Assembly (NCBI GenBank): GCA_918807975.1
Contig: OU964921.1
Coordinates: 18,812,498-18,876,497 of the forward strand
Source of the DNA: Aplidium turbinatum
Taxonomy: Eukaryota; Chordata; Ascidiacea; Aplousobranchia; Polyclinidae
DNA: 64,000 nucleotides
Reading direction: 5' to 3'
Shown here one piece after another: positions 54,791 to 63,975 of this stretch. The translations under genes and the position numbers were made by a program. The notes under the pieces were generated by a model, which did no database searches, had not been told where the DNA came from, and worked only from the letters and a program-made list of their open reading frames with translations. Each line of letters begins with the position of its first letter. The first letter of the stretch is position 1.

Positions 54791-56890
54791 TAAACTTTCT
54801 TTGGCAATTTTTAATGACGTTAGTTCCAAACTAAACGAATTAGATAGTTTTGCAAAAAAAAAAAGTTTTTCACTCTATGAAATGTTTTTAAAAAATTTGT
54901 TTGAAAAGACAATTTTTTTTCAATAATGTTCACTTTTAGTACGTTACAAAACTTCCTTAGACAATTTTTAATGACGTTAGTTCCAAACTAAAAGAATTAG
55001 ATAGTTTCGCAAAAAAACTGTATGAAATGTCCTTGAAAAATTTTTGAAAAATTTTTTTGAAAAGACAATTTTTTTCAATAATGTTCACTTTTAGTACGTA
55101 AATAAACTTTCTTAGACAATTTTTAATGACGTTAGTTCCAAACTAAAAGAATTAGATAGTTTCGCAAAAAAAAAAAGTTTTTCACTGTATGAAATGGTTT
55201 TGAAAAATTATTTTAAAAAGACAATTTTTTTTCAAAAATGTTCACTTTTAGTACGTAACAAAACTTTCTTAGACAATTTTTAATGACGTTCGTTCCAAAC
55301 TAAAAGAATTAGATAGTTTCGCAAAAAAAAATTATTTTTTACTGTATGAAATGTTTTTGAAAAATTTTTGAAAAATTTTTTTGAAAAGACAATTTTTTTT
55401 CAATAATGTTCACTTTTAGTACGTAAATAAACTTTCTTAGACAATTTTTAATGACGTTAGTTCCAAACTAAAAGAATTAGATAGTTTCGCAAAAAAAAAT
55501 TATTTTTCACTGTATGAAATGTCTTAGAAAAGTTTTTGAAAAATTTTTTTGAAAAGACAATTTTTTTTCAATAATGTTCACTTTTGGTACGTAAAAAAAC
55601 TTTCTTAGACAAGTTTTAATGACGTTGGTTCCAAACTAAAAGAATTAGATAGTTTCGCAAAAAAAAATTAATTTTCACTGTATGAAATGTCTTAGAAGAA
55701 TTTCTGAAAAATTTCTTTGATAAGACAATTTTTTTTCAATAATGTTCACTTTTAGTACGTAAATAAACTTTCTTTGGCAATTTTTAATGACGTTAGTTCC
55801 AAACTAAACGAATTAGATAGTTTTGCAAGAAAAAAAAGTTTTTCACTGTATGAAATGTTTTTAAAAAATTTGTTTGAAAAGACAATTTTTTTTCAATAAT
55901 GTTCACTTTTAGTACGTTACAAAACTTCCTTAGACAATTTTTAATGACGTTAGTTCCAAACTAAAAGAATTAGATAGTTTCGCAAAAAAAAATTATTTTT
56001 CACTGTATGAAATGTCCTTGAAAAATTTTTGAAAAATTTTTTTGAAAAGACAATTTTTTTCAATAATGTTCACTTTTAGTACGTAAATAAACTTTCTTAG
56101 ACAATTTTTAATGACGTTAGTTCCAAACTAAAAGAATTAGATAGTTTCGCAAAAAAAAATTAATTTTTATTGTATGAAATGTCTTAGAAAAATTTCTGAA
56201 AAATTTCTTTGATAAGACAATTTTTTTTCAATAATGTTCACTTTTAGTACGTAAAAAAACTTTCTTAGACAATTTTTAATGACGTTAGTTCCAAACTAAA
56301 AGAATTAGATAGTTTTCCAAAAAAAAAAAGTTTTTCACTGTATGAAATGGTTTTGAAAAATTATTTTAAAAAGACAATTTTTTTTCAAAAATGTTCACTT
56401 TTAGTACGTAACAAAACTTTCTTAGACAATTTTTAATGACGTTCGTTCCAAACTAAAAGAATTAGATAGTTTCGCAAAAAAAAATTATTTTTTACTGTAT
56501 GAAATGTTTTTGAAAAATTTTTGAAAAATTTTTTTGAAAAGACAATTTTTTTTCAATAATGTTCACTTTTAGTACGTAAATAAACTTTCTTAGACAATTT
56601 TTAATGACGTTAGTTCCAAACTAAAAGAATTAGATAGTTTCGCAAAAAAAAATTATTTTTCACACTATGAAATGTCTTAGAAAAGTTTTTGAAAAATTTT
56701 TTTGAAAAGACAATTTTTTTTCAATAATGTTCACTTTTGGTACGTAAAAAAACTTTCTTAGACAAGTTTTAATGACGTTAGTTCCAAACTAAAAAATAGT
56801 TTCGCAAAAAAAAATTATTTTTCACTGTATGAAATGTCTTAGAAAAATTTCTGAAAAATTTCTTTGAAAAGACAATTTTTTTTCAATAAT
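54790..56890. repeat. 6/7-mer higher-order repeat, ~0.97-1.15 kb, two copies
   Basis: The ctttctttggc monomers at 54,795 and 55,768 are 973 bp apart. The ttcaaaaatgttc monomers at about 55,233 and 56,384 are about 1150 bp apart, because the second copy carries one extra monomer near 56.2 kb. Two copy-specific small deletions mark the block: cgcaaaaaaactgtatg at 55,009 and actaaaaaatagttt at 56,789. The order resembles 0.3-1.4 kb. Confidence 0.75.
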
Positions 56891-59800
56891 GTTCAATTTT
56901 AGTACGTAAATAAACTTTTTTAGACAATTTTTAATGTTGTTAGTTCCAAACTAAAAGAATTAGATAGTTTCGCAAAAAAAAATTATTTTTCACTGTATGA
57001 AATGTCTTAGAGAAATTTCTGAAAAATTTCTTTGAAAAGACAATTTTTTTTCAATAATGTTCACTTTTTGTACGTAAAAAAACTTTCTTAGACAATTTTT
57101 AATGACGTTAGTTCCAAACTAAAGGAATTAGATAGTTTCGCAAAAAAAAAATATTTTTCACTGTATGAAATGTCTTAGAAAAATTTCTGAAAAATTTCTT
57201 TGAAAAGACAATTTTTTTTCAATAATGTTCACTTTTTGTACGTAAAAAAACTTTCTTAGACAATTTTTAATGACGTTAGTTCCAAACTAAAGGAATTAGA
57301 TAGTTTCGCAAAAAAAATTTATTTTTCACTGTATGAAATGTCTTAGAAAAATTTCTGAAAAATTTTTTTGAAAAGACAATTTTTTTTCAATAATGTTCAC
57401 TTTTAGTACGTAAATAAACTTTCTTAGACAATTTTTAATGACGTTAGTTCCAAACTAAAAGAATTAGATAGTTTCGCAAAAAAAAATTATTTTTCACTGT
57501 ATGAAATGTCTTAGAAAAATTTCTGAAAAATTTCTTTGAAAAGACAATTTTTTTTCAATAATGTTCACTTTTAGTACGTAAATAAACTTTCTTAGACAAT
57601 TTTTAATGATGTTAGTTCCAAACTAAAAGAATTAGATAGCTTTGCAAAAAAAAAAAGTTTTTCACTGTATGAAATGTTTTTGAAAAAGTTTTTTGAAAAG
57701 ACAATTTTTTTTCAATAATGTTCACTTTTAGTACGTAAATAAACTTTCTTAGACAATTTTTAATGACGTTAGTTCCAAACTAAAAGAATTAGATAGTTTC
57801 GCAAAAAAAAATTATTTTTCACTGTATGAAATGTCTTGGAAAAAGTTTTTGAAAAGACAAGTTTTTTTCAATGATGTTCACTTTTAGTACGTAACAAAAC
57901 TTTCTTAGACAATTTTTAATGACATTAGTTCCAAACTAAAAGAATTAGATAGTTTCGCAAAAAAAAATTATTTTTCACTCTAAGAAATGTCTTAGAAAAA
58001 TTTTTTTGAAAAAACAATTTTTTTTCAATAATGTTCACTTTTAGTACGTAAATAAACTTTCTTAGACAATTTTTAATGACGTTAGTTCCAAACTAAAAGA
58101 ATTAGATAGTTTGCCAAAAAAAATTTATTTTTTACTGTATGAAATGTCTTAGAAAAATTTTTGAAAAATTTTTTTGAAAAGACAATTTTTTTTCAATAAT
58201 GTTCACTTTTAGTTCGTAAATAAACTTTCTTAGACAATTTTTAATAACGTTAGTTCCAAACTAAAAGAATTAGATAGTTTCGCAAAAAAAAATTATTTTT
58301 TAATGCATGAAATGTCTTGGAAAAGTTTTTGAAAAACTTTTGAAAAAGACAATTTTTTTCAATAATGTTCACTTTAGTACGTAAAAAAAACTTTCTTAGA
58401 CAATTTTTAATGACGTTAGTTTCAAACTAAAAGAATTAGATTGTTTCGCAAAAAAAAATTATTTTTCACTGTATGAAATGTTTTACAAAATTTTTGAAAA
58501 ATTTTTTTGAAAAGACAATTTTTTTTCAATAATGTTCACTATTGGTACGTAAAAAAACTTTCTTAGACAATTTTTAATGACATTAGTTCCAAACTAAAAG
58601 AATTAGATAGTTTCGCAAAAAAAAATTATTTTTCACAGTATGAAATGTCTTAGAAAAGTTTTTGAAAAATTTTTTGAAAAGACAATTTTTTTTCAATAAT
58701 GTTCACTTTTAGTACGTAAAAAAACTTTCTTAGACAATTTTTAATGACGTTAGTTCCAAACTAAAAGAATTAGATAGTTTCGCAAAAAAAATTTATTTTT
58801 CACTGTATGAAATGTCTTAGAAAAACTTTTGAAAAATTTTTTTGAAAACACAATTTTTTTTCGATAATGTTCACTTTTAGTACGTAAAAAAACTTTCTTA
58901 GACAATTTTTAATGACGTTAGTTCCAAACTAAAAGAATTAGATAGTTTTGCAAAAAAAAAAAGTTTTTCACTGTATGAAATGTTTTTAAAAAATTTTTTT
59001 GAAAAGACAATTTTTTTTCAATAATGTTCACTTTTAGTACGTTACAAAACTTCCTTACACAATTTTTAATGACGTTAGTTCCAAACTAAAAGAATTAGAT
59101 AGTTTTGCAAAAAAAAATTATTTTTCACTGTATGAAATGTCCTTGAAAAATTTTTGAAAAATTTTTTTGAAAAGACCATTTTTTTTCAATAATGTTCACT
59201 TTTAGTACGTAAAAAAGCTTTCTTAGACAATTTTTAATGACGTTAGTTCCAAACTAAAAGAATTAGATAGTTTCGCAAAAAAAAATTAATTTTCACTGTA
59301 TGAAATGTCTTAGAAAAATTTCTGAAAAATTTCTTTGATAAGACAATTTTTTTTCAATAATGTTCACTTTTAGTACGTAAAAAAACTTTCTTAGACAATT
59401 TTTAATGACGTTAGTTCCAAACTAAAAGAATTAGATAGTTTTCCAAAAAAAAAAAGTTTTTCACTGTATGAAATGTTTTTGAACAATTTTTTTGAAAAGA
59501 CAATTTTTTTTCAATAATGTTCACTTTTAGTACGTAAATAAACTTTCTTAGACAATTTTTAATGACGTTAGTTCCAAACTAAAAGAATTAGATAGTTTCG
59601 CAAAAAAAAATTATTTTTCACTGTATGAAATGTCTTGGAAAAAGTTTTTGAAAAGACAAGTTTTTTTCAATGATGTTCACTTTTAGTACGTAACAAAACT
59701 TTCTTAGACAATTTTTAATGACATTACTTCCAAACTAAAAGAATTAGATAGTTTCGCAAAAAAAAATTATTTTTCACTCTAAGAAATGTCTTAGAAAAAT

Positions 59801-62438
59801 TTTTTTGAAAAGACAATTTTTTTTCAATAATGTTCACTTTTAGTACGTAAATAAACTTTCTTAGACAATTTTTAATGACGTTAGTTCCAAACTAAAAGAA
59901 TTAGATAGTTTGCCAAAAAAAATTTATTTTTTACTGTATGAAATGTCTTAGAAAAATTTTTGAAAAATTTTTTTGAAAAAACAATTTGTTTTCAATAATG
60001 TTCACTTTTAGTTCGTAAATAAACTTTCTTAGACAATTTTTAATAACGTTAGTTCCAAACTAAAAGAATTAGATAGTTTCGCAGAAAAAAATTATTTTTT
60101 AATGCATGAAATGTCTTGGAAAAGTTTTTGAAAAACTTTTGAAAAAGACAATTTTTTTCAATAATGTTCACTTTAGTACGTAAAAAAACTTTCTTAGACA
60201 ATTTTTAATGACGTTAGTTTCAAACTAAAAGAATTAGATTGTTTCGCAAAAAAAAATTATTTTTCACTGTATGAAATGTTTTACAAAATTTTTGAAAAAT
60301 TTGTTTGAAAAGACAATTTTTTTTCAATAATGTTCACTAAAAGAATTAGATTGTTTCGCAAAAAAAAATTATTTTTCACTGTATGAAATGTTTTACAAAA
60401 TTTTTGAAAAATTTGTTTGAAAAGACAATTTTTTTTCAATAATGTTCATAATTTTTCAATAATTGGTACGTAAAAAAACTTTCTTAGACAATTTTTAATG
60501 ACATTAGTTCCAAACTAAAAGAATTAGATAGTTTCGCAAAAAAAAATTATTTTTCACTGTATGAAATGTCTTGGAAATAGTTTTTTGAAAAGACAATTTT
60601 TTTTCAATAATGTTTACTTTTGGTACGTAAAAAAACTTTCTTAGACAATTTTTAATGACGTTAGTTCCAAACTAAAAGAATTAGATAGTTTCGCAAAAAA
60701 AATTTATTTTTCACTGTATGAAATGTCTTAGAAAAACTTTTGAAAAATTTTTTTGAAAACACAATTTTTTTTCAATAATGTTCACTTTTAGTACGTAAAA
60801 AAACTTTCTTAGACAATTTTTAATGATGTTAGTTCCAAACTAAAAGACTTAGATAGTTTTGCAAAAAAAAAAAGTTTTTCACTGTATGAAATGTTTTGGA
60901 AAAATTTTTTTGAAAAGACAATTTTTTTTCAATAATGTTCACTTTTAGTACGTTACAAAACTTCCTTAGACAATTTTTAATGACGTTAGTTCCAAACTAA
61001 AAGAATTAGATAGTTTCGCAAAAAAAAATTATTTTTCACTGTATGAAATGTCCTTGAAAAATTTTTGAAAAATTTCTTTGAAAAGTCAATTTTTTTTCAA
61101 TAATGTTCACTTTTAGTACGTAAATAAACTTTCTTAGACAATTTTTAATGACGTTTGTTCCAAACTAAAAGAATTAGATAGTTTCGCAAAAAAAAATTAA
61201 TTTTCACTGTATGAAATGTCTTAGAAAAATTTCTGAAAAATTTCTTTGATAAGACAATTTTTGTTCAATAATGTTCACTTTTAGTACGTAAAAAAACTTT
61301 CTTAGACAATTTTTAATGACGTTAGTTCCAAACTAAAAGAATTAGATAGTTTCGCAAAAAAAAATTGTTTTTCACTGTATGAAATGTCTTAGAAAAACTT
61401 CTGAAAAATTTCTTTGAAAAGACAATTTTTTTTCAATAATGTTCACTTTTAGTACGTAAATAAACTTTCTTAGACAATTTTTAATGACGTTAGTTCCAAA
61501 CTAAAAGAATTAGATAGTTTCGCAAAAAAAAATTATTTTTCACTGTATGAAATGTCTTAGAAAAATTTCTGAAAAATTTCTTTGAAAAGACAATTTTTTT
61601 TCAATAATGTTCACTTTTAGTACGTAAATAAACTTTCTTAGACAATTTTTAATGACGTTAGTTCCAAACTAAAAGAATTAGATAGTTTCGCAAAAAAAAA
61701 TTATTTTTCACTGTATGAAATGTCTTAGAAAAATTTCTGAAAAATTTCTTTGAAAAGACAATTTTTTTTCAATAATGTTCACTTTTAGTACGTAAATAAA
61801 CTTTCTTAGACAATTTTTAATGATGTTAGTTCCAAACTAAAAGAATTAGATAGTTTCGCAAAAAAAAATTATTTTTCACTGTATGAAATGTCTTAGAAAA
61901 ATTTCTGAAAAATTTCTTTGAAAAGACAATTTTTTTTCAATAATGTTCACTTTTAGTACGTAAAAAAACTTTCTTAGACAATTTTTAATGACGTTAGTTC
62001 CAAACTAAAGGAATTAGATAGTTTCGCAAAAAAAATTTATGTTTCACTGTATGAAATGTCTTAGAAAAACTTTTGAAAAATTTTTTTGAAAACACAATTT
62101 TTTTTCGATAATGTTCACTTTTAGTACGTAAAAAAACTTTCTTAGACAATTTTTAATGACGTTAGTTCCAAACTAAAAGAATTAGATAGTTTTGCAAAAA
62201 AAAAAAGTTTTTCACTGTATGAAATGTTTTTGAACAATTTTTTTGAAAAGACAATTTTTTTTCAATAATGTTCACTTTTAGTACGTAAATAAACTTTCTT
62301 AGACAATTTTTAATGACGTTAGTTCCAAACTAAAAGAATTAGATAGTTTCGCAAAAAAAAATTATTTTTCACTGTATGAAATGTCTTGGAAAAAGTTTTT
62401 GAAAAGACAAGTTTTTTTCAATGATGTTCACTTTTAGT
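56890..62438. repeat. Terminal satellite domain, third copy of the 16.9-21.6 kb block
   Basis: Two aaagg monomers with actttttgtacg (57,061 and 57,230) open the domain. Cactctaagaaatg then occurs near 57,977 and 59,775, about 1.80 kb apart. From 59.3 kb to the edge the monomer order follows that of 27-30 kb at offsets near 32.53 kb, rising to about 32.64 kb after a 112-bp local duplication at 60.2-60.4 kb. The domain stops in mid-monomer at about 62,438. Confidence 0.75.
60225..60448. repeat. 112-bp partial-monomer tandem duplication
   Basis: Bases 60,225-60,336 are repeated at 60,337-60,448. The junction joins gttcact directly to aaaagaattag, so the fragment lacks the actttcttagac-to-gttcc part of a monomer. 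The two sites that were joined share act just before aaaag. After the second copy a short extra stretch (cataatttttcaataattgg) replaces the normal gttcactattgg. The equivalent place in the related copies at 16.7 kb and 27.8 kb is a single ordinary monomer, so the event is specific to this copy. Confidence 0.9.
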
Positions 62439-62467
62439 GTGCGCGAACGGGCTACTTGTTCACTTTT
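62425..62467. other. Right edge of the satellite array, with an 11-bp direct repeat across it
   Basis: The last monomer breaks off after gttcacttttagt at about 62,438, and the next bases (gtgcgcgaacgg) do not belong to the satellite. The string tgttcactttt lies at 62,425-62,435 inside the last monomer and again at 62,457-62,467 outside it. This may be a junction duplication or the trace of an older, diverged monomer. No terminal motif of a transposon is visible at the edge. Confidence 0.75.
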
Positions 62468-62540
62468 CTTTCTTCGGTCTCAGTTTTCAACGACTTGCAA
62501 AATGAAGAGAAACAATAATTGTGCACTTTTGTTTTATTAA
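62457..62540. repeat. Possible degenerate satellite monomer just outside the array
   Basis: After tgttcactttt come ctttctt, then cagttttcaacgactt, in the same order as ctttctt and caatttttaatgacgtt in a normal monomer but with about 13 bp missing between the first two. Gcaaaa and, further on, tgcac also echo the monomer. The region is AT-rich and the match is by eye, so chance is a real possibility. Confidence 0.35.
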
Positions 62541-62680
62541 TTCAGTTTCTTCTCTCTCGTGATAAGCAAAAAAATGAATAACCGTCCTGTAACTCAACCA
62601 ACTTAAAACTCTTGCATTTTTCTCAACGTAGTCAAAAAATGAAACGTGTAACTTACAAAAAATGTGAGATCATCTGAAGG

Positions 62681-62717
62681 CAAGCGCGAGACTAATTTAG
62701 TTTCTCGCGCGGGCTTG
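62681..62717. repeat. Imperfect 37-bp palindrome
   Basis: The left arm caagcgcgagactaa pairs with a right arm running ttag, tt, tctcgcgc, gg, gcttg around a single central t. Two extra bases in two places form small bulges. Such a structure could be a hairpin, the loop region of a fold-back element or a binding site. No terminal repeats of a mobile element were found around it. Confidence 0.65.
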
Positions 62718-62830
62718 CGGAGATCGAAGCCAAACGTCACACCAGCCCTCCCCCAGATGAACCATGTGATTTTCCAAACAAAAATGGTGAATCGACAAAA
62801 CATATGTGATGTGCACAAATGAAATCACTG

Positions 62831-63710
62831 GATGAACAGAAGAGATGACCATGGTACTTTTGCACGAAAGAACAAAGTACTTCCATTACATATCACTTTT
62901 TTTTTGCTACAGACAAATTGGTTTCTTGGGCGAGTTACATAAATCACTTTTGAGAACGTTTTTTGTCCTGCGAATCAGCAAGAAATTGATGTTTAATTAA
63001 CACATGCCAAAAGATACAGTATTTCTATCAAAACCCATGACTTTAAATAATCACTAAAAAGTAACAATCTCATATTACAAAAATAATGATGAACTACATG
63101 AGCTTTTGCCAAAAAACGCAAAAACCTTCAGACAACATAAGATTACACTAAGTCCACATGAAATCTAACTACACAATTCTTACTTTAGCTAACATGCTAT
63201 GCAAAGGACGCAGAACACAATGTAAAACAAAAACCAACGCAATATATATTACTACTGTGACACAAAATAGCACTGACATCAAAAAGCATCTTCAATCATT
63301 GAAGTAAATCCTTTTTCAAAAAAGAAAACTATTTTCTCTGAACTTTACTTTGTTAAAATGTGTATTTGTGTCAGTGCGTACATATAACAATGAATTTTTC
63401 AACAAAATCTAATCACAAAGCATCAGTTTTGATCAGCAACATGCAAGTTGGATGACATTGCTTTATGTAGAAGATTTCCATTTGAAACTAGCATAAATAT
63501 TGCCATAACATCTCCAATTACAGTACAGTATGGTAAACATTTTAAAGCATAAATCTAAAATAAATCACATGCATATCCATCAAAACCATCAGGAATGGTT
63601 ATAAAAGACATTTGAGGCCTGAACTCTTGAATTTTAAAGAAAAAACTAAACAAATTCATCAACTCTTGATTACCAATAGAATGAATAAAGATAGAATGTT
63701 TTGTTGTTAT
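62831..63710. other. AT-rich flank with no recognisable gene
   Basis: Roughly 880 bases of unique, AT-rich sequence without a convincing open frame, RNA gene or repeat. Short homopolymers (for example nine Ts near 62,898) and a single AATAAA on the plus strand near 63,683 are the only signals noticed, and none is tied to a transcript. Confidence 0.6.
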
Positions 63711-63720
63711 CGGGGTTTAC

Positions 63721-63763
63721 CAGACAAATTGATCCACCAACTAAGAACGGCCATGCAACCTTC
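63721..63763 (-). other. Possible 43-base internal exon (alternative model)
   Basis: On the minus strand a good polypyrimidine tract and acceptor (ttttctcttgctgcag) end at 63,764. They are followed by 43 bases open in two frames and then a donor-like GTAAAC from 63,720. Joined in frame after the GTAAGG donor at 63,933 it would continue the upstream exon. This competes with the terminal-exon model. Both rest on splice-like motifs only, and such motifs occur by chance. Confidence 0.2.
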
Positions 63764-63818
63764 CTGCAGCAAGAGAAAACGAAATCAAAGAGACTGTCGA
63801 AGACAACCCTCGAATGTT

Positions 63819-63824
63819 TTTATT
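63819..63824 (-). terminator. Candidate poly(A) signal AATAAA
   Basis: AATAAA on the minus strand begins seven bases after the TGA of the putative terminal exon. A G/T-rich stretch (gagggttgtcttcg) follows about 12 bases later, as in animal cleavage sites. If used, the 3' untranslated region would be only a few tens of bases, which is short but known. The call depends on the exon being real. Confidence 0.35.
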
Positions 63825-63831
63825 TGTCAGC

Positions 63832-63975
63832 TCAGATCTCATCGGCCACGAATCCATTCTTTCTGGATGTGCCACCGCGATCTGGAATTATAAATCTGAC
63901 TGGTGTGATGCCGCCAGGATTGCTATTCCTTACTTCCTGCCAGTGTATCGCAATCGATCGCACTCCTGTTATAAA
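63832..63975 (-). CDS. Probable 3'-terminal coding exon of an unidentified host gene (partial)
   Basis: On the minus strand an open frame of 47 codons runs from just after a possible splice acceptor (gtgatttcag, CAG at 63,978-63,976) to a TGA at 63,834-63,832. The peptide begins FITGVRSIAIHWQEV, continues through NPGGITPVRFIIPDRGG and ends NGFVADEI. It looks like ordinary soluble protein, with mixed charge and no low complexity. An in-frame TGA lies two codons upstream of the CAG, so the frame must start by splicing. An AATAAA seven bases after the stop fits a gene end. I do not recognise the family. An alternative is that a GTAAGG at 63,933-63,928 acts as a donor and only the first 14 codons are coding. 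The rest of the gene would lie beyond base 64,000. Confidence 0.4.
   Translation of the reverse strand, partial: FITGVRSIAIHWQEVRNSNPGGITPVRFIIPDRGGTSRKNGFVADEI

Larger units (their letters stand above)
1..62438. repeat. Satellite DNA array, ~163-bp monomer, ~380 head-to-tail copies
   Basis: The same unit recurs without interruption. Measured from one gacgtt to the next, the first spacings are 157, 168, 157, 167, 156, 168 and 169 bp. Landmarks in order are: a T-tract then caataatgttcac, ttttagtacgtaaa, actttcttagacaa, tttttaatgacgtt, the dyad ttagttccaaactaa, gaattagatagtttcgc, an A-tract, tcactgtatgaaatgtctt, then one or two gaaaaattttt units. A consensus monomer read by eye is about 22% G+C. 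All copies have the same orientation, and no foreign insertion was seen. The left end lies outside the window and the right end falls at about 62,438. It is non-coding, since stops occur in every frame within each monomer. Near-nucleosomal length and higher-order organisation are typical of centromeric or pericentromeric satellites, but that role is inferred. Confidence 0.98.
62439..62830. other. Non-satellite flank with a G+C-richer, CpG-bearing core
   Basis: No gene is supported in this stretch. Bases 62,680-62,760 are clearly richer in G+C and CpG than the surroundings and hold an imperfect palindrome. A 71-codon minus-strand frame spans 62,603-62,818, but it has no recognised domain and is probably chance or part of a dispersed repeat. 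The island could be a fragment of an interspersed repeat of this genome. A search of the genome for other copies would settle that. Confidence 0.5.

Noticed and set aside
1-62438. CRISPR array
   Set aside because: There are no unique spacers between repeats. The whole unit is repeated, AT-rich and 156-169 bp long, and no cas genes are present.
1-62438. CENP-B box in the monomer
   Set aside because: The gtttcgcaaaa segment matches only the TTCG and one A of the CENP-B box consensus. The CGGG half is absent.
1-62438. Transposon or virus-derived element within the array
   Set aside because: No open frames, terminal repeats or breaks in monomer continuity were seen. The only out-of-phase event is a local duplication of satellite sequence at 60.2-60.4 kb.
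1-62438. Telomeric or simple-sequence repeat
   Set aside because: The A- and T-tracts are parts of a complex monomer. No TTAGGG-like runs occur in the window.
62603-62818. 71-codon minus-strand open frame in the flank
   Set aside because: No domain, signal or neighbour supports it. It crosses the CpG-rich palindrome, and its composition looks like chance or repeat-derived translation.
63612-63893. 93-codon plus-strand open frame
   Set aside because: It lies opposite the more plausible minus-strand exon and its downstream region. The peptide is rich in K, R and Q with no recognisable fold, so it is probably a shadow frame.
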